64,000 bases of DNA from SIG78 sp036677805 (lineage in GTDB: Bacteria > Verrucomicrobiota > Lentisphaeria > Victivallales > Victivallaceae): positions 130,716 to 194,715 of the forward strand of contig JAVBVS010000018.1 in assembly GCA_036677805.1 (NCBI GenBank), read 5' to 3'. The notes beneath the pieces are model-generated. The model saw nothing but the letters and a program-made list of their open reading frames with translations. It was not told the DNA's origin and did no database searches. Shown here piece after piece: positions 25,644-33,223 of the stretch. The position numbers and the translations under genes were made by a program. Numbering within the stretch: the stretch's first letter is position 1; each line of letters opens with the position of its first letter.

Positions 25644-26057
25644 ATGGATTTCAAGTACATCCGTCATCCGGAATACGCGATGGAGTTCCGGACGTTCGAC
25701 AAAGTGAGCGGGGAGATTTTCCCCGCCACGGGCTTCGACGACGAAAACGTCTACGCCGTCCTGGACGGCGTGGTCGAGGCGCTCGACCGGGCCGATTGCG
25801 AAATCGACCAGTGGATCGGCCTGCTCGACCAGGAGGAACGGAAGGTGTTCACCAACGACATCGTGGAAGTCCGCAACAGCTTCGGCCGGCCGGTCGGGCT
25901 TTTCATCGTCCGGTACAACAGCCGCGAAGGACGGTACATCCTCGACGGCGTGACCCGTGGCGCGCATATCAGCCGCGTCACCGTCTGGCAGAACATCCGC
26001 GTCGTCGGCAACGCCCATGAGAAACATTTCAACGTGAAAGGATACGCCCATGCCTGA
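25644..26057 (+). CDS. YopX-family phage protein
   Basis: The 137-residue protein contains DQWIGLLDQEERKVFTNDIV, the YopX signature of a small beta-barrel, followed by VEVRNSFGR and a C-terminal VTVWQNIRVVGN. YopX proteins are widespread in phage early regions and have no established function. AGAGGAGA precedes the ATG. It overlaps the next gene by eight bases. Confidence 0.8.
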   Translation: MDFKYIRHPEYAMEFRTFDKVSGEIFPATGFDDENVYAVLDGVVEALDRADCEIDQWIGLLDQEERKVFTNDIVEVRNSFGRPVGLFIVRYNSREGRYILDGVTRGAHISRVTVWQNIRVVGNAHEKHFNVKGYAHA

Positions 26058-26385
26058 ATCCGTCATCGAATGGGAGGTTTCGGAACAGAACCTCACGCAG
26101 GAACTGACCAGCAAAGACCGCCGCTGGCATATCAGCAAGAAACAGACGGGCCGGAAAGAACCGGAATTCTTCATGAGCAACTACGATTTGCTCCTGACCC
26201 CGCACGGCTCCGGTTCGGACTATTTCCAGTGTTTTCAGACCTTCATCGCGGACTGCGACAGGTTCGTCGAACTGGCCGGAAAAATCAAAGCCGAGGCCGA
26301 ACGGCATCTCGTTCAGATGGAACAGGTGGCGAAGGCGGCGACCCGTGAATACAGAAACAATGAAGAGGAAATCAATCATGAGTAA
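26050..26385 (+). CDS. Hypothetical prophage protein
   Basis: This 111-residue protein is not recognised. It has a helical, charged C-terminal half (FVELAGKIKAEAERHLVQME) that could form a coiled coil. It overlaps both neighbours by a few bases, so it is translated as part of the same early operon. Confidence 0.55.
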   Translation: MPESVIEWEVSEQNLTQELTSKDRRWHISKKQTGRKEPEFFMSNYDLLLTPHGSGSDYFQCFQTFIADCDRFVELAGKIKAEAERHLVQMEQVAKAATREYRNNEEEINHE

Positions 26386-26749
26386 CACACCGGCAAATCT
26401 CGCCTATGGCAAGCGCACCGTCCGCATGGTCGTGATGAACGGCGTCCCGAAGTTCTCCGCGACCGACATCTGCAACATCCTCGGCTACGTCAACCCGAAC
26501 AAGACGCTGGGGCGCTTCTGCAACTCGTCGCCGGAATACGTCCGCATGGACACCGCCGGCGGTCCGCAGAACGTCCGGATGATCGGAACGGAGGACATCC
26601 GCGCCATTCTGTCGCGCAGCCGTCACAAGGCCGTCCGCCGCCTGCGGGAATGGTTTGAGACGAAAGTCATTCCCGCAGTCACATTCCCGGCTTTCAGTCT
26701 GGTCGGCGTGACGGTGCTGATTCCGTTCCGCGAGGTGGAGGCGAGATGA
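26378..26749 (+). CDS. BRO-N-type phage regulator
   Basis: The ATG at 26378 overlaps the previous stop and has GAAGAGGA upstream. The 123-residue protein resembles a BRO/antirepressor N-terminal domain: VPKFSATDICNILGYVNPNK, a glycine-rich GGPQNVRMI, then DIRAILSRSRH and RRLREWFETKVIP. These proteins bind DNA and often act as antirepressors in phages. A longer BRO protein is encoded at 31698-32372. It overlaps the primase gene by four bases. Confidence 0.65.
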   Translation: MSNTPANLAYGKRTVRMVVMNGVPKFSATDICNILGYVNPNKTLGRFCNSSPEYVRMDTAGGPQNVRMIGTEDIRAILSRSRHKAVRRLREWFETKVIPAVTFPAFSLVGVTVLIPFREVEAR

Positions 26750-29217
26750 TCGACAAGGAAGAAATCGTCCGCGCCTTGAAGCTGTGGTTTCAGCCGGGGG
26801 ATGTCTTCGAAGTCCGCGTCCTGAAAGCCGTCACGCCGGGATATCTGAAACCGCATACGGAATCGGGATATTTCGATTATGACAACATCCCGGCGGCGGC
26901 GGAAGCGCTTGGAAAGCTTCGCGCCTATGCCGGAGCGTATGTCACCGTCAATCCCGTGTCGCCCGATCTGCTGGCGAGAGCCTGCAACCGGCTCTGTCCG
27001 GCGGAATCGGAATCGACCACCGCCGATTCCGACATTGTTTGCCGGCGCTGGCTTCTCATCGATTGTGATGCCGTGCGGAAAGCAAAGATTTCCAGCACTG
27101 ACGCTGAACATGAGGCGGCATTGGACAAGGCATGTGAAATCCGCGACGGACTGTCATCCCTCGGCTGGCCGCTTCCCGTGATGCTGGATTCCGGCAACGG
27201 TGCTCAGATGACCTACCGCATCGACCTTCCGGCCGACGACGGCGGACTCGTCCAGCGTGTGCTGGGCGAGATCGCAAAGGCATCCTCGGACACGGTCAAG
27301 GTGGATTTGACCGTGTACAATCCGGCCCGTATCTGGCGCATTCCCGGCACCATTAACCGCAAGGGAGACAACATTCCCGTGCGGCCGCATCGCATGGCGC
27401 GGATTCTTGAAGTCCCGGACAAAATCGTTCCCGTGACCGAAGCCCAACTGCGTTCGGTCGCTGGAGTTGCGACCGCTCCAATCGCGTTGCCAGAAACGGA
27501 AGCCGGCTATACGGAATCGGACGGCTTTGACCCGGACGAATGGATAGCGAAGTTCGCTCCCGACGCCGGGGCGCCTGTTTCCTACAAAGATGGACGCAAG
27601 TGGATATTCAAGGTCTGCCCGTTCGATCCGGCGCATGACAACAGTTCCGCCGGAATCTTTCAATACGCCAACGGCAAAATCGGATTTCACTGTCATCACG
27701 ATGGTTGTCGAGGCAACGACTGGAAGAAGTTCCGCGTTCTGCGTGAACCGGGCTGTTACGACCGTCCGCAGGCGGATAATCTTCCGGAGGTGGACGTGAC
27801 GGGCATTCTGAACCAGCAAGGCAAAGGCTCAAATGTTCCAGCTGACTCTTCAATCGTGATTCCCGAAAAACCGGAGATAATAACGCCTTGGCGTTGTGTA
27901 ACCAATGGAGACATTATGGCTTGCCTTGACGGAACATTCCTGGGTGAACTGACAGATATTTACGCATCGGTATCGCGTCCGCCACTGCCTCTGGAGGGCG
28001 CACTGCTGAAAGCAATTGTCACAGCGGCTTGCTGTTTGAGCGGCGAAGCCTCGGAGGAGGAGCTGCAGGGGCGTTATGGCGGCAATCTTGGTGGCGTGGC
28101 ATTCATCGGGCATGATCGGGCGCGTATGAAAATCAACACCAGCGGAGGACAGCTTTGCAACGCATATGCGATGCTTGTAGCACCCTCGGCGTGCGGAAAG
28201 GATATCGGCGGGTTGATCGGAAAGTTTTCCCACATGCGGAATCCGGACATTTACCATGCAGACAAAGGCAATGCTCTACCGGACTGGAATCTGGGAACTT
28301 CCGGTTCGGCTGCCGGTATCGCTACCGTGTTGAGTCATAAACCCAATGCGCTTCTAAGCATCTCGGAAATGTCCAGCTGGCTTGATAAGGATTGCTGGCA
28401 AAGCCGTGCGGCGGAATTCCTGACACAAGTCTTTGGCATGGGCTACTTCGATGAGAATTTTTCGGATCGAGGTCGATGCGCGGCATCCCGGTCAGCGGTT
28501 TACTGCGCACCCAATATCATCGCGAACATTCAACCGAACGTATTCAACGAAAAGGTGGATATCATTGATGTCGAGACCGGATTCGTCGGACGATTCCTTA
28601 TTTCCAAGATGCCGGAATTCTACGGCAACCCGAAGAATTTCGACAGCATTGCCGTCTTGAAGCGCATGGAGCTGGTAATTCAGCCGTTCCTGCGAAAACG
28701 CGGGATCGTCGAATTCGAGGACGGATATTCCGATGCTCTGCAACAAGTGTTCATCGGTAAATGCGACCAGCGTTTCGTTCCGTCATGGCGTCGCCTGTGC
28801 AATGAATACTATCCGCGATTTGTCGTGATGCTTTCAATTAACGGAGACATTCGGACGCAGGGCGAAGACGTAATCGTTACCGATGATACACTGCTTCGGG
28901 CAAGGACACTGGTTCTGTGGTTCTTTGCAAACGCGGAGCGCGTATTGTCCGGCATCGTGGAAAGCGTCGGAAACAGCAAAATTGTCGAGAAGCAACTGAA
29001 ACGTCTTTTCACCATCATCCGGGATTCCAATCATGGCGATGGAGTGCTTACGAGGGATATATCCCGTTCGGCAAGCGGAAGCGGGACAACGGCCAAGCAA
29101 CGTCAGGACTTGCTGCTGGAGCTGGAAGCCAGACAGTGGGTCGCAAGAAACGATGACGGACGTTACACCGTTTTGAATCCGCCGCCGGATTTGGAAAGGG
29201 TTCGGAAAAGACGTTAG
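26746..29217 (+). CDS. Phage primase-helicase (AEP-like plus DUF3987-like)
   Basis: The 823-residue protein has an N-terminal part with WLLIDCDAVRK and MLDSGNGAQMTYRIDLP, and RIWRIPGTINRKGD, which is the pattern of archaeo-eukaryotic-type primases in phages and plasmids. A zinc-binding CPFDPAHDN and FHCHHDGCRGNDW follows near residues 285-325. The C-terminal half carries DUF3987-type helicase features such as MLVAPSACGKDIGG, where ACGKD stands in for Walker A, and LLSISEMSSWL. It should prime and unwind phage DNA. A cluster of iterons (29198-29306) begins in its last codons, so the origin is probably adjacent. Confidence 0.82.
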   Translation: MIDKEEIVRALKLWFQPGDVFEVRVLKAVTPGYLKPHTESGYFDYDNIPAAAEALGKLRAYAGAYVTVNPVSPDLLARACNRLCPAESESTTADSDIVCRRWLLIDCDAVRKAKISSTDAEHEAALDKACEIRDGLSSLGWPLPVMLDSGNGAQMTYRIDLPADDGGLVQRVLGEIAKASSDTVKVDLTVYNPARIWRIPGTINRKGDNIPVRPHRMARILEVPDKIVPVTEAQLRSVAGVATAPIALPETEAGYTESDGFDPDEWIAKFAPDAGAPVSYKDGRKWIFKVCPFDPAHDNSSAGIFQYANGKIGFHCHHDGCRGNDWKKFRVLREPGCYDRPQADNLPEVDVTGILNQQGKGSNVPADSSIVIPEKPEIITPWRCVTNGDIMACLDGTFLGELTDIYASVSRPPLPLEGALLKAIVTAACCLSGEASEEELQGRYGGNLGGVAFIGHDRARMKINTSGGQLCNAYAMLVAPSACGKDIGGLIGKFSHMRNPDIYHADKGNALPDWNLGTSGSAAGIATVLSHKPNALLSISEMSSWLDKDCWQSRAAEFLTQVFGMGYFDENFSDRGRCAASRSAVYCAPNIIANIQPNVFNEKVDIIDVETGFVGRFLISKMPEFYGNPKNFDSIAVLKRMELVIQPFLRKRGIVEFEDGYSDALQQVFIGKCDQRFVPSWRRLCNEYYPRFVVMLSINGDIRTQGEDVIVTDDTLLRARTLVLWFFANAERVLSGIVESVGNSKIVEKQLKRLFTIIRDSNHGDGVLTRDISRSASGSGTTAKQRQDLLLELEARQWVARNDDGRYTVLNPPPDLERVRKRR

Positions 29218-29306
29218 GAAAAGTTCGGAAAAAAAGCTGATTTTCCGAACCCAGGGGCCTTGAAGTTCGGAGGGTTCGGAACTTTTTCCGAACCTTTTTC
29301 CGAACC
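29198..29306. repeat. Iteron-like TTCGGA repeat cluster, candidate origin
   Basis: Seven copies of TTCGGA or its complement lie within about 110 bases, most with an A/T run after the GGAA. Copies in one direction start near 29201, 29224, 29265 and 29275; inverted copies are near 29244, 29288 and 29299. The cluster begins in the last codons of the primase-helicase gene and is followed by an AT-rich tract to about 29345. That arrangement is what a phage replication origin looks like; repressor binding is an alternative. Confidence 0.6.
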
Positions 29307-29480
29307 TCTAAACTACTTATAATCAATAACAACACATAAATATATATAGGTTAGGAGAGAGGGTATGTCTGTGTGTGTTTTTTGCCCATGTGTATGTATA
29401 TATCGCATGCGCGAGTCCGAACCACCTTTGGCGGTCGGGCCGTTTCCCACAAGCAACCGGAAAAACTTTAGGAGACCATG

Positions 29481-30110
29481 ATGTCACCAAAAAATCTCAC
29501 TGGGTCGGAATTCGCTCCCATCACTGTATTCGTTCCGCTGTTTCACGATGGCGAAAACAGCCTCGGCATCCATGTCAAAATCTTTGAACGCTTCGGCGCA
29601 TGGAGTTTTGAAATGGAATCCGACCTGCGCCAATGCAATTCGTTAATTGAAGAACTGTTTACCGGCCTTTGCCGGGAAGCCGGACTCCAGCGACGAATCA
29701 TCTGCGCAATCGACCTTGAAATTGGCAGACGTGACGATGATTACGAATTTATCTGCACGCCAAGTCACGCACTGGCCTGCGGCGATTTCTTTACTCTTGA
29801 AGCTATCAATCACCTGTTGGCAACCTCATTTATCCCGTATTGGCAACTTGTTGCCCGGCAAATCAATGAATTTGACCGATGCGAGGGTTGGGAAGATACC
29901 TGCAAACGAGCCATTGAAGCTCTCGGAACGTGGGAGGAATTTGACGATGCGGAAATCGCAGATACCCATTGGAAATGCGACTGGAACAATGTGAACTGCG
30001 GACACGACCGCAGACAGCTCATTCGTGGAAATAACTGGCGCTCGCCCGCCGAAGATCGTCCGCTGGAGAGATTTGAGGAGAATTCCTCCAAACATAAATG
30101 GCGGCTGTGA
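29481..30110 (+). CDS. Hypothetical prophage protein
   Basis: I use the second of two adjacent ATGs (29481) because AGGAG lies six bases before it. The 209-residue acidic protein is rich in aromatic residues and cysteines, with a C-terminal CDWNNVNCGHDRRQLIRG. No family is recognised. It lies between the candidate origin and a structured GC-rich spacer, so it is expressed from its own or a read-through promoter. Confidence 0.6.
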   Translation: MSPKNLTGSEFAPITVFVPLFHDGENSLGIHVKIFERFGAWSFEMESDLRQCNSLIEELFTGLCREAGLQRRIICAIDLEIGRRDDDYEFICTPSHALACGDFFTLEAINHLLATSFIPYWQLVARQINEFDRCEGWEDTCKRAIEALGTWEEFDDAEIADTHWKCDWNNVNCGHDRRQLIRGNNWRSPAEDRPLERFEENSSKHKWRL

Positions 30111-30240
30111 CCTGGCGCACGATATCTGGAATGGGTGACACGCAGTCAGAACCTGCTGCGCTCATACCGCGTTCTCGGCAGAAACGCAAAGAAACCACCG
30201 CTGACGCACAATGACGCGCAGTGAGTGAGAGTCTTGCCTT

Positions 30241-30430
30241 TCGCGTTATGACGCGACAGGACGCGGAGAAACGCCCCCTGGGGGCGCAGGGGGACGAGGT
30301 CGGCCGCAGCCCCATAGGGGGCGAAAATCGAGCGGTTCCCCCGCAGGGGATCGCCTCCTGAGGGCGGCGGAAGGAGTCGGGAGGATAACCAAAGTTTCCG
30401 CGGCAGACCGAGGGACGCCGGAGCCCCTGT
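30241..30430 (+). ncRNA. GC-rich tandem-hairpin region, candidate structured RNA
   Basis: The 356-base gap 30111-30466 has no gene. From 30241 it holds a chain of short, strong hairpins with 3-4 base loops: TCGCGT/ACGCGA (30241-30256), CGCCCC/GGGGCG (30272-30286), GCCCC/GGGGC (30309-30322) and TCCCC/GGGGA (30337-30350), and it ends near CCCCTGTTTTTT (30424-30434). Such a series is unusual for a plain spacer and suggests a structured transcript or leader. No known RNA family is recognised. Confidence 0.4.
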
Positions 30431-30466
30431 TTTTTACGGACAATATCTCACAATGGAAGGATTTTT

Positions 30467-31705
30467 ATGCAAATCACCAACATGAAACTGTCGGAGATTC
30501 ACCCTTACGAAAAGAATCCCCGATTCAATGACGAGGCGGTCGACGCCGTGGCGAAATCCATCCGGGAATTCGGCTGGCGTTCTCCGATTGTGGTCGACAA
30601 GGAACACGTCATCGTGTGCGGCCACACCCGCTTCAAGGCGGCGCAAAAGCTGGGGCTGGCGGAGGTTCCGGTCCATATCGCCGCCGATCTCACGCCGGAG
30701 CAGATTCAGGCGTACCGCATCGCCGACAACAAAACGGCGGAGATCGCGGAATGGAACTACGACCTTCTGCCGCTGGAGATCAGGGAATTGCAGGACGCCG
30801 ACTTCGACCTGTCGCTACTCGGATTCGACACGGACGAACTCGACCGTCTGCTGAACGGGACGGACGCCGACACGGTCGCCTCCGGCGAGACCGAACCGGA
30901 CGCCGTACCGGACGTGCCGGAGGAAGCCGCCAGCAGGCGCGGCGAAGTCTACCGGTTGGGCGACCACCTGCTCCTGTGCGGCGACGCCACGAAGCCGGAG
31001 GACATCGCCAGACTGACGGGCGACGACAAGGCGAACCTGTATCTCGTCGATCCGCCGTACAACGTGGCGCTGACCGGAAGCAACGGCCTCACCATTCAAA
31101 ACGACAATATGGCCGACGGCAAGTTCCGTGACTTCCTGACGGCGGCGTTCCGCTGCGCCTCGGATTCCATCGAGCCGGGAGCGTCGTTCTATGTGTTCCA
31201 TTCCGATTCCGAATCAAGCAATTTCCGGCTGGCGGCGCGGGACGCCGGACTGGAAGTCCACGAGACTCTCTACTGGGTCAAGAACAGTTTTGTCCTCGGA
31301 CGCTTCGACTATCACTACCAGTCGGAATCCGTCCTCTACGGCTGGACACCGGGAGCGCCGCACAGCTGGTATTCCGACCGCTGCCAGACGAACATCCTCA
31401 GCTTCGACAAGCCGAAGCACAACGACGTGCATCCGTCGATGAAGCCAGTGGGGATGCTGGTCTACCTCGTGAAGAATTCTTCGAAGCGGGGGGAAACGGT
31501 GTTGGACAACTTCGGCGGCAGCGGTTCGACGCTGATCGCCTGCGAGCAGACCGGAAGGAAGTGCCGCATGATCGAACTGGACGAAAAGTACTGCGACGTC
31601 ATCCGCCGCAGATGGGCGGAATTCGTCCATGGCGAAGGCTGCGACTGGAAAAAACTTACGCCAGCCGTCGAAAACCAAACAGAAGGAGAAAATACCAATG
31701 AATGA
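30467..31705 (+). CDS. ParB-domain DNA methyltransferase (N6A/N4C type)
   Basis: The 412-residue protein joins a ParB/sulfiredoxin-like domain (residues 1-90, with VIVCGHTRFKAAQKLG) to an amino-methyltransferase of the DPPY type. The catalytic LVDPPYN lies near residue 195, and the AdoMet motif VLDNFGGSGSTLIACEQ near residue 345. The order DPPY before FGGSG places it in the beta class. Such fused enzymes are frequent in phages and protect phage DNA from host restriction or mark packaging sites. AAGGA precedes the ATG. Its end overlaps the BRO gene. Confidence 0.88.
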   Translation: MQITNMKLSEIHPYEKNPRFNDEAVDAVAKSIREFGWRSPIVVDKEHVIVCGHTRFKAAQKLGLAEVPVHIAADLTPEQIQAYRIADNKTAEIAEWNYDLLPLEIRELQDADFDLSLLGFDTDELDRLLNGTDADTVASGETEPDAVPDVPEEAASRRGEVYRLGDHLLLCGDATKPEDIARLTGDDKANLYLVDPPYNVALTGSNGLTIQNDNMADGKFRDFLTAAFRCASDSIEPGASFYVFHSDSESSNFRLAARDAGLEVHETLYWVKNSFVLGRFDYHYQSESVLYGWTPGAPHSWYSDRCQTNILSFDKPKHNDVHPSMKPVGMLVYLVKNSSKRGETVLDNFGGSGSTLIACEQTGRKCRMIELDEKYCDVIRRRWAEFVHGEGCDWKKLTPAVENQTEGENTNE

Positions 31706-32372
31706 AATAGTGAAACTGTATCAAGACCATCCTGTTCGAATTCTTGAGCGAAATGGCGATCCGTGGTTTGTTGCAAAGGATGTGTGCGCTGTGCTGGATA
31801 TCAGAAATAGTAGACAGGCAACCAGCTATTTGGACGATGATGAAAAGGATGTCATTACTAATGACACCCCCTCCGGTGATCAAGAAATGACGGTGGTCAG
31901 TGAACCGGGACTTTATTCACTCATTCTCCGGAGCCGCAAGCCTGAAGCCAAAGCGTTCAAACGCTGGGTGACACATGAAGTCCTGCCGTCCATCCGAAAG
32001 ACGGGTGCATATGTTACACCGGATATTTCATTGGAACAGATTGGCGCACTGGTAAAAAGACTCATCGCCCAAACCGAAAATCTTATTGAGAACAATTGCC
32101 AATTGCGGGAAAAAAATGAATATCTCGAACAGTTCTGTCCCAAGGGCGAATATGGTGCGTTGTCAAAATTTAACGGTAAACCAAAGTGGCAACAGCGAAG
32201 CGGTTGTTATGTTTCCACGCATGGGGGTAAGCCTAAACGCATGAATCCTGAAATCTGCGGATTTTTACAACTGGATTTGTTTCATGATTATCTGCCGGCA
32301 ACGTGGCTGGCAGACACCATAAATATCATCAGCGTCAACTACCCGAAACTTTTGGAGACGGCAAGAGCGTAA
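31698..32372 (+). CDS. BRO-family phage antirepressor
   Basis: The ATG at 31698 has AGAAGGAG upstream and overlaps the previous stop. The 224-residue protein has a BRO-N domain: WFVAKDVCAVLDIRNSRQAT, then DDDEKDVI, GLYSLILRSRKPEAK and FKRWVTHEVLPSIRKTG. The C-terminal half has a coiled coil (LREKNEYLEQF) and an unrecognised end. Antirepressors of this type control the switch between lysogeny and lytic growth. The shift to lower G+C compared with the methyltransferase gene suggests recent exchange. Confidence 0.8.
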   Translation: MNEIVKLYQDHPVRILERNGDPWFVAKDVCAVLDIRNSRQATSYLDDDEKDVITNDTPSGDQEMTVVSEPGLYSLILRSRKPEAKAFKRWVTHEVLPSIRKTGAYVTPDISLEQIGALVKRLIAQTENLIENNCQLREKNEYLEQFCPKGEYGALSKFNGKPKWQQRSGCYVSTHGGKPKRMNPEICGFLQLDLFHDYLPATWLADTINIISVNYPKLLETARA

Positions 32373-32410
32373 GGGAAAGTTCAGTCCTTGCCGCAGGGCT
32401 GGGCATTTTG

Positions 32411-32866
32411 TCATTCGGCGAACTCGAACTTCCCTTTCTCTGCGCTTTTGCGGACGCGGGGGAATTCCTTCGTGGCGATCTCGCGGAAGATGCTTCCGTA
32501 CAATGTCTGCTCCGGCGTTTTGCATGCGGTTGGAATCCATAACCCCTGTTCGACGGCGGCTTTGACCAGTTCGCGGGTGTTCATCGGTTTGCCGCCGGTC
32601 TTGAGAACTTCGACCGCCGCGTCCATCAGCGACATTTTTTTGGCGGTCTTCCGCGGCGCGGCGCATTCGGGAACCGGATTCGGAGACTCCTCTTCGGCGG
32701 GCGTGATGACGCGCAGAATTCTCATCGTGGCGAATTCCTTGCCGCTGGCGAGGCTCTTGACGAGGCATCCGGTTTCGGCGACTTCGAGAACCGATGCTTC
32801 GATTTCGCGGCATCCGACCTTGACGAGGACTTTGCTTCCGACCGTGACATTCATTTCATTGCTCAT
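32411..32866 (-). CDS. HARE-HTH winged-helix protein
   Basis: The start at 32866 has GGAAGGAA upstream; a longer frame to 32941 does not. The 151-residue product begins with a KOW/SH3-like segment (VGSKVLVKVGCREIE) and ends with a HARE-HTH domain: MSLMDAAVEVLKTGG, then MNTRELVKAAVEQGLW and TLYGSIFREI. HARE-HTH domains occur in RNA polymerase delta, restriction enzymes and DNA-modification proteins and are thought to sense DNA modification or bind DNA. It is one of the few phage genes on the minus strand, which suggests separate regulation. Confidence 0.72.
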   Translation of the reverse strand: MSNEMNVTVGSKVLVKVGCREIEASVLEVAETGCLVKSLASGKEFATMRILRVITPAEEESPNPVPECAAPRKTAKKMSLMDAAVEVLKTGGKPMNTRELVKAAVEQGLWIPTACKTPEQTLYGSIFREIATKEFPRVRKSAEKGKFEFAE

Positions 32867-32995
32867 TTTTCGATTCCTTCCGGGTTTTGGTTTTGAGCGT
32901 ATCTCGTTGCGCTGGTTCTTATTAAAGCGTTCCATCCGCATAAAGCCAGGGCAGTTTCGATATTATACCGACAATTTTCAACATAAGGACTTCAC

Positions 32996-33223
32996 ATGGA
33001 AGAACATCTGAAACCGCTGGCGCTCTCGCCGGAGAATCTGGTGAAGATTCTTGTCCGGTCGGGATGCCGGATCATGACGATGGAGCTGCTTCAAAGAGAC
33101 ATCGACGCGGGGATGCCGGTCAACGCCGACGGCACAATCAACCTGATCAACTATATGGCGTGGATGATAAAGGAGGCGAACGGCAATGGCGACAATGAAT
33201 CCGGGCAAGCTCAAGCCGATTGA
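32996..33223 (+). CDS. Small terminase-partner-like protein
   Basis: This 75-residue protein has the stretch VLVRSGCRIMTMELLQRDI followed by GTINLINYMAWMI. The N-terminal part of the terminase gene that follows has a similar arrangement (GFRITDDDGQTVNLFKYAAWL), so the two probably share a small DNA-binding domain. AAGGA precedes the ATG. It overlaps the large terminase gene by 38 bases. A role as small terminase subunit is likely from position but not proven. Confidence 0.55.
   Translation: MEEHLKPLALSPENLVKILVRSGCRIMTMELLQRDIDAGMPVNADGTINLINYMAWMIKEANGNGDNESGQAQAD

Noticed and set aside
30111..30466. HEARO/OMEGA-type RNA
   Set aside because: No IscB-like or HNH-RuvC gene lies next to it, and the hairpins do not follow a pattern that I recognise for that RNA.
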